NCBI GenBank assembly: GCA_964424105.1 | Contig: CAYRHJ010000022.1 | Span: 1-32,804 of the forward strand | Reading direction: 5' to 3' | From: CAYRHJ01 sp964424105 | GTDB lineage: Bacteria > Planctomycetota > Phycisphaerae > UBA1845 | DNA length: 32,804 nt | Part shown: positions 7,222 through 14,093 of the stretch, piece after piece | Position numbering within the stretch: position 1 is the first letter of the stretch | How the letters are laid out: the number at the start of each line of letters is the position of its first letter | The notes under the pieces: generated by a model | The model's input: only the letters and a program-made list of their open reading frames with translations | Databases searched by the model: none | Told to the model about the DNA's origin: nothing | Made by a program: the position numbers and the translations under genes

Positions 7222-8490
7222 ATGGCTGATAAAGCTGCAAAACGTGTGATGATCACCGGCCTGGGACCGGTCACGTCTATGGGCATCGGTACGCAAGCCT
7301 TTTGGCGGGGATTGATCGGCGGTCGATCGACCGTCGAGCCGCGACAGTTGCACATTGATTTCGGACGCGAGGTCGAGTTTCACGTCGCGTCCATGCCGCC
7401 GGCGCTGCCCATCATCAAGCCGCATCACGAATTCCTTGAACGGCAGGACTACGCGGGTTATCGCGACCTGGCCTACGCGTTGGCGGGGATCGATTTGGCG
7501 CTGGAAGACGCGGCGGTGGAATACGACCGCGAGAACAACACCATCGGCGTCATTCAGGCGTTCGAAGCGCCGGGAATGGAACGGGCCGTAGCATCGCTGT
7601 TCGAAACGTGCGCCTCGCTTGATTTGGCGGCTGGACCTCCGCGACTGTACGACAAACTCGCTCCGCATTTCTACAACTCGCAAGGATTTCTATACGTCCA
7701 TGCCATCGGCAAAGCCTTCGGTTTTCACGGATTTTCGACCAGTGTGCACAACGCCTGTTCGTCCGGTGCGTACGCCATAGAAGTCGCAGCCGAGAGGATT
7801 CGCAACGGCGAAACGGACATGATGATCGCTGCCGGCGGCGAATCGTTCGATACCGGCGTGCGCATCGAGTGGTTCCGACAGTTGGGTTTGTATTCGCAGG
7901 ACGCCAGGATGAAACCGTTTGATCGGAACGCCACGGGGTTCGTCGTGGGCGAAGGCGGTGGGGCCATCGTGTTGGAATCAGCGGAATCGGCGGCGCGGCG
8001 CGGCGTGAAGCCCTACGCGGAGTATCTAGGCGGATCGTTCGCCCAACAGGGTTGGAAGCATTCCATACCCGACGTACGGGCCGATCGCATGCGGACGGCC
8101 ATCGAGCGCGTCGTCGGAACCACGCAGACGAATCCGGATGATATCGACCTCGTCGTGCCGCACGGAGCCGCAACCACCATTTCAGACGGATACGAAGGAG
8201 CGTCGTTGACGCGAGCGCTGAAAGGCAAAGCGCGGGGCGCGGTGGCGACGGCGTTCAAGCCGCACTGCGGCCACATGTTGGCAGCCAGCGGAATCGTGGA
8301 ATTGAGCGCTGCCCTGCTATCGATGCGCCACGGGCAAGTGCCAGCCACCCTGCACAGCGACGGCGGATGTACCAAGCTGCCCATGCCGCTGGTGACGCAG
8401 AATCAGGATCGCCAGGTGCGGACGCTTTTGAAGCTATCGACCGGATTCACCGGCCACGACGCAGCCGCGTTGTACCGGGCAGTTGATTAG
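7222..8490 (+). CDS. Beta-ketoacyl synthase, second of two, chain-length-factor position
   Basis: A 422-residue ketosynthase. In type II polyketide systems the second KS is usually a chain-length factor that has lost its cysteine. Here Cys179 (HNACSSGAYAI), His314 (VVPHGAATT), Lys346 and His351 (FKPHCGHMLAASG) are all present, so it appears catalytic. The second histidine segment is unusual (PHGAATTISDGYE instead of HGTGT..ND), and a long insert around residues 100-160 (AFEAPGMERAVASLF...) sets it apart from FabF. The two synthases are probably a heterodimer or act in sequence on the same ACP. No clear ribosome site precedes the ATG; the start is supported by the MxxxAAKRVMITGLGPVTSMG opening. 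It is the last certain gene of the operon. Confidence 0.9.
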   Translation: MADKAAKRVMITGLGPVTSMGIGTQAFWRGLIGGRSTVEPRQLHIDFGREVEFHVASMPPALPIIKPHHEFLERQDYAGYRDLAYALAGIDLALEDAAVEYDRENNTIGVIQAFEAPGMERAVASLFETCASLDLAAGPPRLYDKLAPHFYNSQGFLYVHAIGKAFGFHGFSTSVHNACSSGAYAIEVAAERIRNGETDMMIAAGGESFDTGVRIEWFRQLGLYSQDARMKPFDRNATGFVVGEGGGAIVLESAESAARRGVKPYAEYLGGSFAQQGWKHSIPDVRADRMRTAIERVVGTTQTNPDDIDLVVPHGAATTISDGYEGASLTRALKGKARGAVATAFKPHCGHMLAASGIVELSAALLSMRHGQVPATLHSDGGCTKLPMPLVTQNQDRQVRTLLKLSTGFTGHDAAALYRAVD

Positions 8491-8638
8491 CACGCCCTAT
8501 TCTATGGATCCCGCGAACAATCACGCATCGGCCCCACCGGACGTTAGCGCTCGGGTCCGTGACAGTTTAGGCGCGTAGATTTTCGCCCCGCAAAGGGCGA
8601 CGGCTGTTTCATTGGAATGGAATGACCTACCATGAGTC

Positions 8639-9619
8639 ATGCCGGTGGCCAAGGAGCATAATCCCAAGCGGCTTCGCGTGTGGGCGTTGCGCCTCGCGTG
8701 CGTTATATTGACCCCGCTGGTGACACTCGTTGGCTTGGAATGTGTCTTTCGCGTCTTCGGCTTGCCTCCCGACCCGCCCGTGCCGGCGGAATCCTATGAA
8801 AACGCAGCCGCCGTCGACGACCATCGAAATCGGCTTGGCCTGCGCGAACGTTGGGAGGATTTTCCCGACGACGCGGACGCGATGCGGATCGCGTTTCTGG
8901 GGGACTCGATCACGTTTGGCGCCGGCGTGGAACAGGAGGACTGTTTCGTTCATCAGGTGGAATTGCAACTCAACGCATCGAACAGCCGGCGATTCGTCAC
9001 CTTCAACATGGGTCTACCGGGCACGGACCCGACGCAGCAGTTGGACTTTTACCTTCGTACGCGCCAAGCCCTTCAACCTCAATTATTGATTCACGTCCTA
9101 TATCCCAACGACCTGGGCCACGACCTGTACGACGATTTGAAACGCATCCATGCCATGCAGAACCGGCGCTCAATCTGGGCGCAGGAGTGGCGAGTCTGGC
9201 GATTATTCGAAGAACGACGACGCAGCCACGAAGTGCGGCAGCGCACGCTCGACTACTTTCGAGGCGGGTCGTCTCCATTTCAGCGCGAACAAGCCTGGAC
9301 CGGTTTGAAGGCAGCGGTGCAAGCGATCGAAGATGCCGCCGCCCAAGACCATACCGTCTACGCCATCGTCATGTTCCCCTGGTTGTACGCGTTGGAAGAC
9401 TATCCGTTGGCGGACGTCCATCAGGGCGTGCGACAGATGGCATCGACTTGGAAAATCCCATTTCTGGACCTGCTCGACGCGTTCAAGCCCTATGACGCAA
9501 GATCGCTGCGAATCAGCGTGATCGACGAACATCCCGCCACCGCAGGCCACACGATCGCCGCCCAAGCCATTACGAAGTGGTTGCGGGAGGCCGGCCTCCT
9601 TGTCCCTCAACAACCGTAA
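8639..9619 (+). CDS. Membrane-anchored SGNH/GDSL-family hydrolase
   Basis: A 326-residue protein. Residues 11-35 form a single membrane helix after a basic start, so the hydrolase domain is probably outside the cytoplasm. Block I is FLGDSITFGAG with the nucleophile Ser90. The block III-like segment is YPNDLGHD. The catalytic pair near the end is Asp296 and His298 in VIDEHPATAGH. SGNH enzymes cleave or transfer esters on lipids, glycans or small molecules; the substrate cannot be read from sequence. It lies 148 nt after the second ketosynthase in the same direction, so it may belong to that cluster, but a TCGCCC/GGGCGA hairpin in the gap leaves this open. No good Shine-Dalgarno is seen. Confidence 0.85.
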   Translation: MPVAKEHNPKRLRVWALRLACVILTPLVTLVGLECVFRVFGLPPDPPVPAESYENAAAVDDHRNRLGLRERWEDFPDDADAMRIAFLGDSITFGAGVEQEDCFVHQVELQLNASNSRRFVTFNMGLPGTDPTQQLDFYLRTRQALQPQLLIHVLYPNDLGHDLYDDLKRIHAMQNRRSIWAQEWRVWRLFEERRRSHEVRQRTLDYFRGGSSPFQREQAWTGLKAAVQAIEDAAAQDHTVYAIVMFPWLYALEDYPLADVHQGVRQMASTWKIPFLDLLDAFKPYDARSLRISVIDEHPATAGHTIAAQAITKWLREAGLLVPQQP

Positions 9620-9913
9620 TTACCAGACAATCACAATCACAACCCAAGTCGCCCGGCAATCCCCCGTCGCACGCGTTAGCGCCAAATAGCGCGGGAACCG
9701 TGTGAATTGCCCCACGCCCCAAACACCATCGCGTTTACATGACACTGGAAGCGTGCGATCGATCGATCTGAACAGGCACGCAACATGCCACGACTTTCAT
9801 CGGCAATAATGGGGAACGGCGGCGTTGAAACCCCTTTCAGAACCAACCCCTTTCCGGCCCGAACGGATGAAAGGGAGCCGCCGCCCCCCACCTTTCTTGA
9901 TAAGGAGTCGATC

Positions 9914-10384
9914 ATGGCCACGGAAAACCAAACTTCCAAACTGTCGGCCACGTGGATGCAAAACGAGCATCGCCTGATCCGCCAACTGATGGCCGAACTC
10001 GAATCGCACATTCGCCCGATTCCAATTTCCGCCGGCGACGAATGGCTTGATCGCTTCCGCCAATTGTTCGGGCGGTTCCGGGCTCACATGCGAGGCCACA
10101 TGACCGCCGAGGAATCCGACGGTGGCTTTCTAGAGCCGGTGGTCGAATATCGCCCCACGCTGTCGCGACAAGTGGAACGCCTTCGACATGAACACGTCCA
10201 GATCGCTACGTGGTTCGATCGAATCCTTGAAGAAATCGTCGTCCTGACATTCAACGACGTATTACTGATCGAAGATGCTTGCCAGCGCGTCGAACATCTC
10301 ATGTCCGCCATTCGGCACCATGAAGAGCACGAAGAACTACTGGTCACGTTCGTCTTCAGCCAGGACATCGGGACCAAGGACTGA
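9914..10384 (+). CDS. Hemerythrin-like HHE-domain protein
   Basis: A 156-residue four-helix protein. The start at 9914 is set by AAGGAG 6 nt upstream, although the frame is open further upstream. Candidate metal ligands fall in helices in the hemerythrin pattern: His19 (NEHRLI), His62 and Glu66 (HMTAEE), His92/His94 (RHEHVQI), and His135-Glu140 (RHHEEHEE). Such proteins bind a di-iron centre and sense or bind oxygen, NO or metals, or repair iron-sulfur proteins. No neighbour points to a specific role. The gene is isolated between repeat-rich gaps. Confidence 0.8.
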   Translation: MATENQTSKLSATWMQNEHRLIRQLMAELESHIRPIPISAGDEWLDRFRQLFGRFRAHMRGHMTAEESDGGFLEPVVEYRPTLSRQVERLRHEHVQIATWFDRILEEIVVLTFNDVLLIEDACQRVEHLMSAIRHHEEHEELLVTFVFSQDIGTKD

Positions 10385-10800
10385 CTGCACACGCCATTCA
10401 AACGCCACACGTGCCATATGGGCTCCGCGCTGACGGCTGGATTCCGGTCCGCGCCGGAATGACCGCCTGCACGCGTCACTCCGGCGAAAGCCGGAGTCCA
10501 GGGAACCGCACTGACGGCTGGATTCCGGTCCGCGCCGGAATGACAGACGCGGCGGCATGCTGCGGGCCGACCTCCGCCTGCCATATCGAACCCGCCCCAA
10601 TCGCCACACTTGACCTCGCCGGCAAACGGTGCAAAAACAAGGCCTGTCCGACGGCGAACCACGGTTCACCGACCGTCGTCGCGTTTACCCAGAACGCCTA
10701 GCATTATCAGAGCCGCGACCGTGAGGGAGCGGTCTTCCGGTCCATTCGAATGGCAGGTCGGCCATTGTGTTAGACGCTCTTATGTTTGGCAAACGATGGG
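10385..10800. other. Repeat-filled gap
   Basis: No gene. Three type C palindromes (10441-10460, 10478-10497, 10522-10541) and a 74-nt GA-hairpin repeat (10707-10780) fill most of it. The middle type C copy has ACTCC/GGAGT arms in place of ATTCC/GGAAT, a compensated change. The block GACGGCTGGATTCCGGTCC is itself duplicated around 10432 and 10513. Confidence 0.75.
10707..10780 (+). repeat. 74-nt GA-hairpin repeat
   Basis: Left part is the hairpin: stem CCGC/GCGG, GA opposite GA, CC/GG, loop GTGA, with outer AGA/TCT pairs and one bulged G. The right part contains GGCAGGTCGGCCATTGTGT or similar. A 74-nt copy with a few differences is at 13570-13643, and the hairpin alone is at 21278-21305 on the other strand. 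It ends just upstream of the flavin reductase gene. Confidence 0.85.
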
Positions 10801-11448
10801 ATGAATATGAAACGTCATGATAATTTCGAATGTCTCGTCGTGGCCCATCGCGAGCAGCGGGCTAATTTTCACACGCTGCTAAGCTGTGTCCTGCCCAGGC
10901 CCATCGCCTTCGTGTCGACCGTGTCAGCCGACGGCGTGAATAACCTGGCCCCGTTTTCATTTTTCAACGGCGTGGGGTCGAATCCGCCCGCGATCATCTT
11001 CTCGCCGGCCACCAAAGCCGACGGTACCCAGAAAGACACGCTCGTAAATTTGCAGCACGTGCCCGAGATGGTCGTCAACGTCGTCCCCTATTCCATCCGC
11101 CAGGCCATGAACCAGGCGTCAGCCCCCTACGCACCCGAAGTTGATGAATTCGACGCCGCCGGGTTCACGCCGCTCCCCAGCCGGTTCATCAAGCCGCCCC
11201 GCGTGGCGGAATGTCCCGTGCAGATGGAATGCAGGCTCGTGCAGATCGTTCCGGTGGGGCAGGGACCGCTGGCCGCCAATATTTGTATCGGCGAGGTCCT
11301 GTGCTTTCACGTCGCCGATGGGTATCTTCTAAATGATGGGACGGTAGACGTCGAGAAAATCGACTTGATAGGCCGAATGGGCGGCGACTGGTACGCACGA
11401 ATCACCGACCGTTTCGAGTTGCCCAAGCCCACGCCTCCCAATGCCTAG
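10801..11448 (+). CDS. Flavin reductase-like FMN-binding protein
   Basis: A 215-residue protein of the flavin reductase-like (DIM6/NTAB) family. The opening RPIAFVSTVSADGVNNLAPFSFFNGVGSNPP is typical of the FMN-binding split barrel, followed by FSPATKADGTQKDTLVN and a second strand set ECPVQMECRLVQIVPVG that ends in a GEVLCFHV segment. These proteins bind FMN and either reduce flavins for a partner or act on small substrates; which applies is unclear. The start at 10801 is tentative because ATG codons occur at 10801 and 10807 and a TTG at 10786, with no strong ribosome site. It stands alone between repeats. Confidence 0.88.
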   Translation: MNMKRHDNFECLVVAHREQRANFHTLLSCVLPRPIAFVSTVSADGVNNLAPFSFFNGVGSNPPAIIFSPATKADGTQKDTLVNLQHVPEMVVNVVPYSIRQAMNQASAPYAPEVDEFDAAGFTPLPSRFIKPPRVAECPVQMECRLVQIVPVGQGPLAANICIGEVLCFHVADGYLLNDGTVDVEKIDLIGRMGGDWYARITDRFELPKPTPPNA

Positions 11449-11476
11449 TGTAGTTTCGCGCGCTGTTTGAATCTTA

Positions 11477-11599
11477 TCAGAGCCGCGACCCTGGACGCGA
11501 CCAAGGCGGGAGCGTCCAGTATGGCAAATGGACGAGGCAGTCCATGGCACTCGAACCGCGCTTCCACCGCCAGAAAACATCTGCTCAGGGAGCGGTCTT
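11477..11599 (+). repeat. 123-nt composite repeat, copy 2
   Basis: Counterpart of 21-143. The inner CTGGACGC/GCGTCCAG hairpin is identical. A second possible inner hairpin (ATGGAC/GTCCAT) is fully paired here but only partly in copy 1. The right arm runs directly into a type B palindrome. Confidence 0.85.
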
Positions 11600-11610
11600 C
11601 CGACGGGTGG

Positions 11611-11631
11611 CCCACCTCCTTTCGAGGTGGG
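11611..11631. repeat. Palindromic repeat type B (CCCACCTC/GAGGTGGG)
   Basis: 8-bp inverted repeat with loop CTTTC, preceded by CGGGTGG and followed by GGAGCCGATGA. Near-identical copies are at 12171-12191 and 32178-32198, where the stem is 9 bp with a TTT loop. Confidence 0.8.
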
Positions 11632-11699
11632 GGAGCCGATGACTAAGCCGGGTTTCACCCGCCTATTACTATGGAGTTCAGCAAACAGTGAACATCGTC

Positions 11700-11719
11700 A
11701 TTCCGGCGGAAGCCGGAAT
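11700..11719. repeat. Palindromic repeat type C
   Basis: ATTCCGGC/GCCGGAAT arms with centre GGAA, followed by CCAG, in the otherwise gene-free gap 11449-11837. That gap also holds the 123-nt repeat and a type B copy; the remaining 110 nt show nothing recognisable. Confidence 0.75.
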
Positions 11720-11837
11720 CCAGCGCCCAGACGGGCGTGGCTCGTTGCTGGATGTTCAATGGTTCATTCTCCGAATAGTATGTATCATGATGATTCCAAA
11801 TTTTGCATTACGCTAGATTCAATCGGAAACGAGTCAC

Positions 11838-12041
11838 GTGATCGCTGATGTCATCCAAATCGAAAGCTGGTGGGGCCAATCGCAACTCGTCTACTACGCG
11901 CTGGGAGTGATCGTCGTCACCCTGGTCATCTTTTCTACGTCGGCCCGAACGCCCAACCCACAGTGCCCCCGCTGCCAGGAAATTAATAGGCCTATGGCTC
12001 GCTACTGTGCCCACTGCGGGCGCAAGCTCGACGGGCAGTAA
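11838..12041 (+). CDS. Small membrane protein with a zinc ribbon
   Basis: A 67-residue protein starting with GTG. Residues 16-35 are a single membrane helix (QLVYYALGVIVVTLVIFST). The C-terminal part has two Cys pairs, CPRCQ and YCAHCG, spaced like a rubredoxin-type zinc ribbon, so one zinc ion is likely bound on the cytoplasmic side. No function can be named. It is followed after 32 nt by the duplicated block that includes the 5' end of mutY. No neighbour is clearly co-transcribed. Confidence 0.72.
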   Translation: MIADVIQIESWWGQSQLVYYALGVIVVTLVIFSTSARTPNPQCPRCQEINRPMARYCAHCGRKLDGQ

Positions 12042-12073
12042 CCGGGTGACAGGTGCCAAACCTGGTGCTGGGT

Positions 12074-12162
12074 GCCCCATCCATCGCGCAGCGATGGCTG
12101 GGGTCCCGATGATCGTTAGCATATAGCGGATCCGATGACGAAGACCGCGAAACCATCCAACG
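12074..12162 (+). repeat. 89-nt direct repeat, copy 1 (includes a mutY 5' end fragment)
   Basis: Matches 12244-12332 over 89 nt with 7 differences. It opens with a type A palindrome and ends with the equivalent of the first 13 codons of mutY, but the first ATG is ATA here. A type B palindrome follows at once, replacing the rest of mutY. Confidence 0.85.
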
Positions 12163-12170
12163 TCGGGTGG

Positions 12171-12191
12171 CCCACCTCCTTTGGAGGTGGG
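12171..12191. repeat. Palindromic repeat type B
   Basis: Perfect 9-bp inverted repeat CCCACCTCC/GGAGGTGGG with loop TTT, followed by CGAGTCGATGA. It sits at the break point after the mutY-like fragment of the 89-nt repeat. Confidence 0.8.
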
Positions 12192-12243
12192 CGAGTCGAT
12201 GATTTTCGACATGGGTGGGGTCCCGATGACCGTTAGCATGCGC

Positions 12244-12332
12244 GCCCCATCCATCGCGCAGCGATGGGTCGGGTCCCGATGATCGTTCGCAGATGGCGGA
12301 TCCGATGACGAAGACCGCAAAAACATCCAACG
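12244..12332 (+). repeat. 89-nt direct repeat, copy 2 (overlaps the mutY start)
   Basis: Type A palindrome followed by CCCGATGATCG and then the 5' end of the mutY reading frame. The offset to copy 1 is 170 nt. Confidence 0.85.
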
Positions 12333-13456
12333 GCAAATGGGAGCGCGAGATTCCCACCGTGCCGTCATCCGCGCGCCGGGCCATTCGTCAAAAACTCCTT
12401 CGCTGGTATGACCGATTGGGACGCGACCTGCCCTGGCGCCGGCGACGAAACGATCCCTACGCCCAATGGGTCGCGGAGGTCATGCTGCAACAAACGCAAG
12501 TCGAGACCGTCAAAACATACTACGAACGATTCATGAAGCGGTTTCCCGATGTGCCCGCCTTGGCTCGCGCCGACGAGCACGAACTGCTGATGTACTGGCA
12601 GGGGCTGGGCTACTACCGTCGCGCCGATCATCTACACCGCGCAGCCAAGATCATCGCATCCGACGGTGGACAAATCCCAAACACCACCGAGGAGCTGTTG
12701 AAGCTGCCCGGCATCGGTCGCTACACAGCCGGCGCCATCGCATCGATCGCGTTCGATCGTCGGGCCGCAGCCGTGGACGGAAACGTTGTCCGCGTTTTGA
12801 CTCGGTTGTCCGGATGGTCAGATGCATCAACACCGCAACGGACCCTGCAACGTGTTTGGCGCTTGGCTGAATCGATGATCCCCGCCAAACGTTGCGGCGA
12901 TTTCAATCAAGCCCTGATGGACCTGGGCGCGACCGTCTGCGTGACAGGCCGGCCCCGTTGCGAAGCGTGCCCGTTGAAACGGGAATGCAAATCGCGAAAC
13001 GAGTTTGGCGATTCCAATGTCGCCCACCAAACGAAACCGGTCCAACGGAATTCGACCGTGCGACCCGCCGTTCGCGAGGTGCGGCGTTGCGTCGCACTGT
13101 TGAATCGCCGGGGGGCGATGTTGATGATCAAGAGACCAGCCGGCGGGCTATGGGGCAGCCTATGGGAATTTCCCAACGTGGAAGCGGATGGAGATGATTC
13201 GTCCCGCGCCCTGCGTACGCTATTGCATTCGATGAAATGTGACATGGGTCGAAAGTTGACTCGCCTCGGCACCGTGACGCATCGATTGACCCACCGTCTG
13301 TATACATTCAACGTCTTCCATCTCGACTGGCCGACGGGGCACGTACACATGCGCCCTACCAGCCAACGGGCGCCGTGGCGATGGGTGTCGGCGAATCAAC
13401 TGAGGGACTGGCCCATGTCGACGGCCTGCCGCAAGATGCTCCTGCTGACCTGCTGA
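12293..13456 (+). CDS. mutY: A/G-specific adenine glycosylase MutY
   Basis: A 387-residue DNA repair glycosylase that removes adenine mispaired with 8-oxoguanine. Key features: catalytic Glu62 in VAEVMLQQTQ, helix-hairpin-helix LPGIGRYTAGAIASIAF (138-154), catalytic Asp162 in AAAVDGNVVRV, and the iron-sulfur loop C216-x6-C223-x2-C226-x5-C232. A C-terminal NUDIX-like domain for 8-oxoG recognition spans about 255-385 (LMIKRP..GLWGSLWEFPN). Length is normal for the family. The start is uncertain: ATG at 12293 or 12305, both inside the 89-nt repeat, and the first 25 residues are not conserved in the family. An 8-nt tandem repeat overlaps the stop. Confidence 0.96.
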   Translation: MADPMTKTAKTSNGKWEREIPTVPSSARRAIRQKLLRWYDRLGRDLPWRRRRNDPYAQWVAEVMLQQTQVETVKTYYERFMKRFPDVPALARADEHELLMYWQGLGYYRRADHLHRAAKIIASDGGQIPNTTEELLKLPGIGRYTAGAIASIAFDRRAAAVDGNVVRVLTRLSGWSDASTPQRTLQRVWRLAESMIPAKRCGDFNQALMDLGATVCVTGRPRCEACPLKRECKSRNEFGDSNVAHQTKPVQRNSTVRPAVREVRRCVALLNRRGAMLMIKRPAGGLWGSLWEFPNVEADGDDSSRALRTLLHSMKCDMGRKLTRLGTVTHRLTHRLYTFNVFHLDWPTGHVHMRPTSQRAPWRWVSANQLRDWPMSTACRKMLLLTC

Positions 13457-13474
13457 CTTGCTGACCTGCGGACG
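13443..13474 (+). repeat. 8-nt tandem repeat across the mutY stop
   Basis: Units TGCTGACC, TGCTGACT, TGCTGACC and TGCGGACG in a row. The mutY stop TGA at 13454-13456 lies in the second unit, so slippage could change the protein end slightly. Confidence 0.6.
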
Positions 13475-13569
13475 CGCGGATTTTCGGATTTGCGGACCGC
13501 CGTTTCATCGCTCGAATATTGACCTGTTGTGGAATCGAGAAGCATCGATTCTAGAAACGCCCCACCTTT

Positions 13570-13643
13570 TCAGAGCCGCGACCGTGAGGGAGCGGTCTTC
13601 CTGTCTAATCGAATCGCAGGTCGGCCATTGTGTCAGGCGCTCT
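13570..13643 (+). repeat. 74-nt GA-hairpin repeat
   Basis: Second copy of the element at 10707-10780, with the hairpin identical and a few changes in the tail. It lies in the gap downstream of mutY. Confidence 0.85.
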
Positions 13644-13737
13644 ATCAAGGTCTGCCTGTGGCGAAGTATGCGTCGTTACTATTCGGAGCATGAACCATTG
13701 AACATCCAGCGATGGGCCACGCCCGCTTGCGCGCTGG

Positions 13738-13782
13738 ATTCCGGCGTTCGCCGAAATGACGTATGCGGCGTTCGCCGGAATG
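13738..13782. repeat. Two adjacent type C palindromes, second one partial
   Basis: The first copy (13738-13757) has one mismatch (CCGAAAT); the second starts within GGCGTTCGCCGGAAT. Together they look like a partial tandem duplication of the element. Confidence 0.65.
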
Positions 13783-14093
13783 ACGATGTTCACTATTTGC
13801 TGCGCTCCGTAGTAACGGGCGATCCTTCTGGTTCCACTTCGACGACCAAGCCGCGACAGGTTAGACTTATTCCCGAAGTTTGCGGAACCGGGACACGGCT
13901 GGCGCGTCCAAACGTGTAGGCCGTCGCGTTCGGGTGAAGTGCATGGATTCGCGCAGGCCCATAACGCCGCGAATGGTGGCGGGTCGGACGACGCCCGACC
14001 CTCGCGTGCCTGACGACCGAACCCGACGTCCGGTGCCGTTATTGCAGAATCACAATGAACAACGGAATTCCACATCATCCGGAGAGATTCGAA
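13783..14093. other. Gene-free leader region of the alpha-2-macroglobulin gene
   Basis: No repeat or convincing gene is visible. It must contain the promoter for the following gene, but no clear pair of boxes stands out. A good ribosome site (GGAGAG, 14081-14086) precedes the start. Confidence 0.5.

Noticed and set aside
4512..8490. Enediyne biosynthetic cluster
   Set aside because: DUF1702-like proteins occur in such clusters, but the large iterative polyketide synthase and its companion genes are missing here.
13458..13919. Open frame of 153 codons downstream of mutY
   Set aside because: It runs through a GA-hairpin repeat and two type C palindromes and has no ribosome site or family-like sequence.
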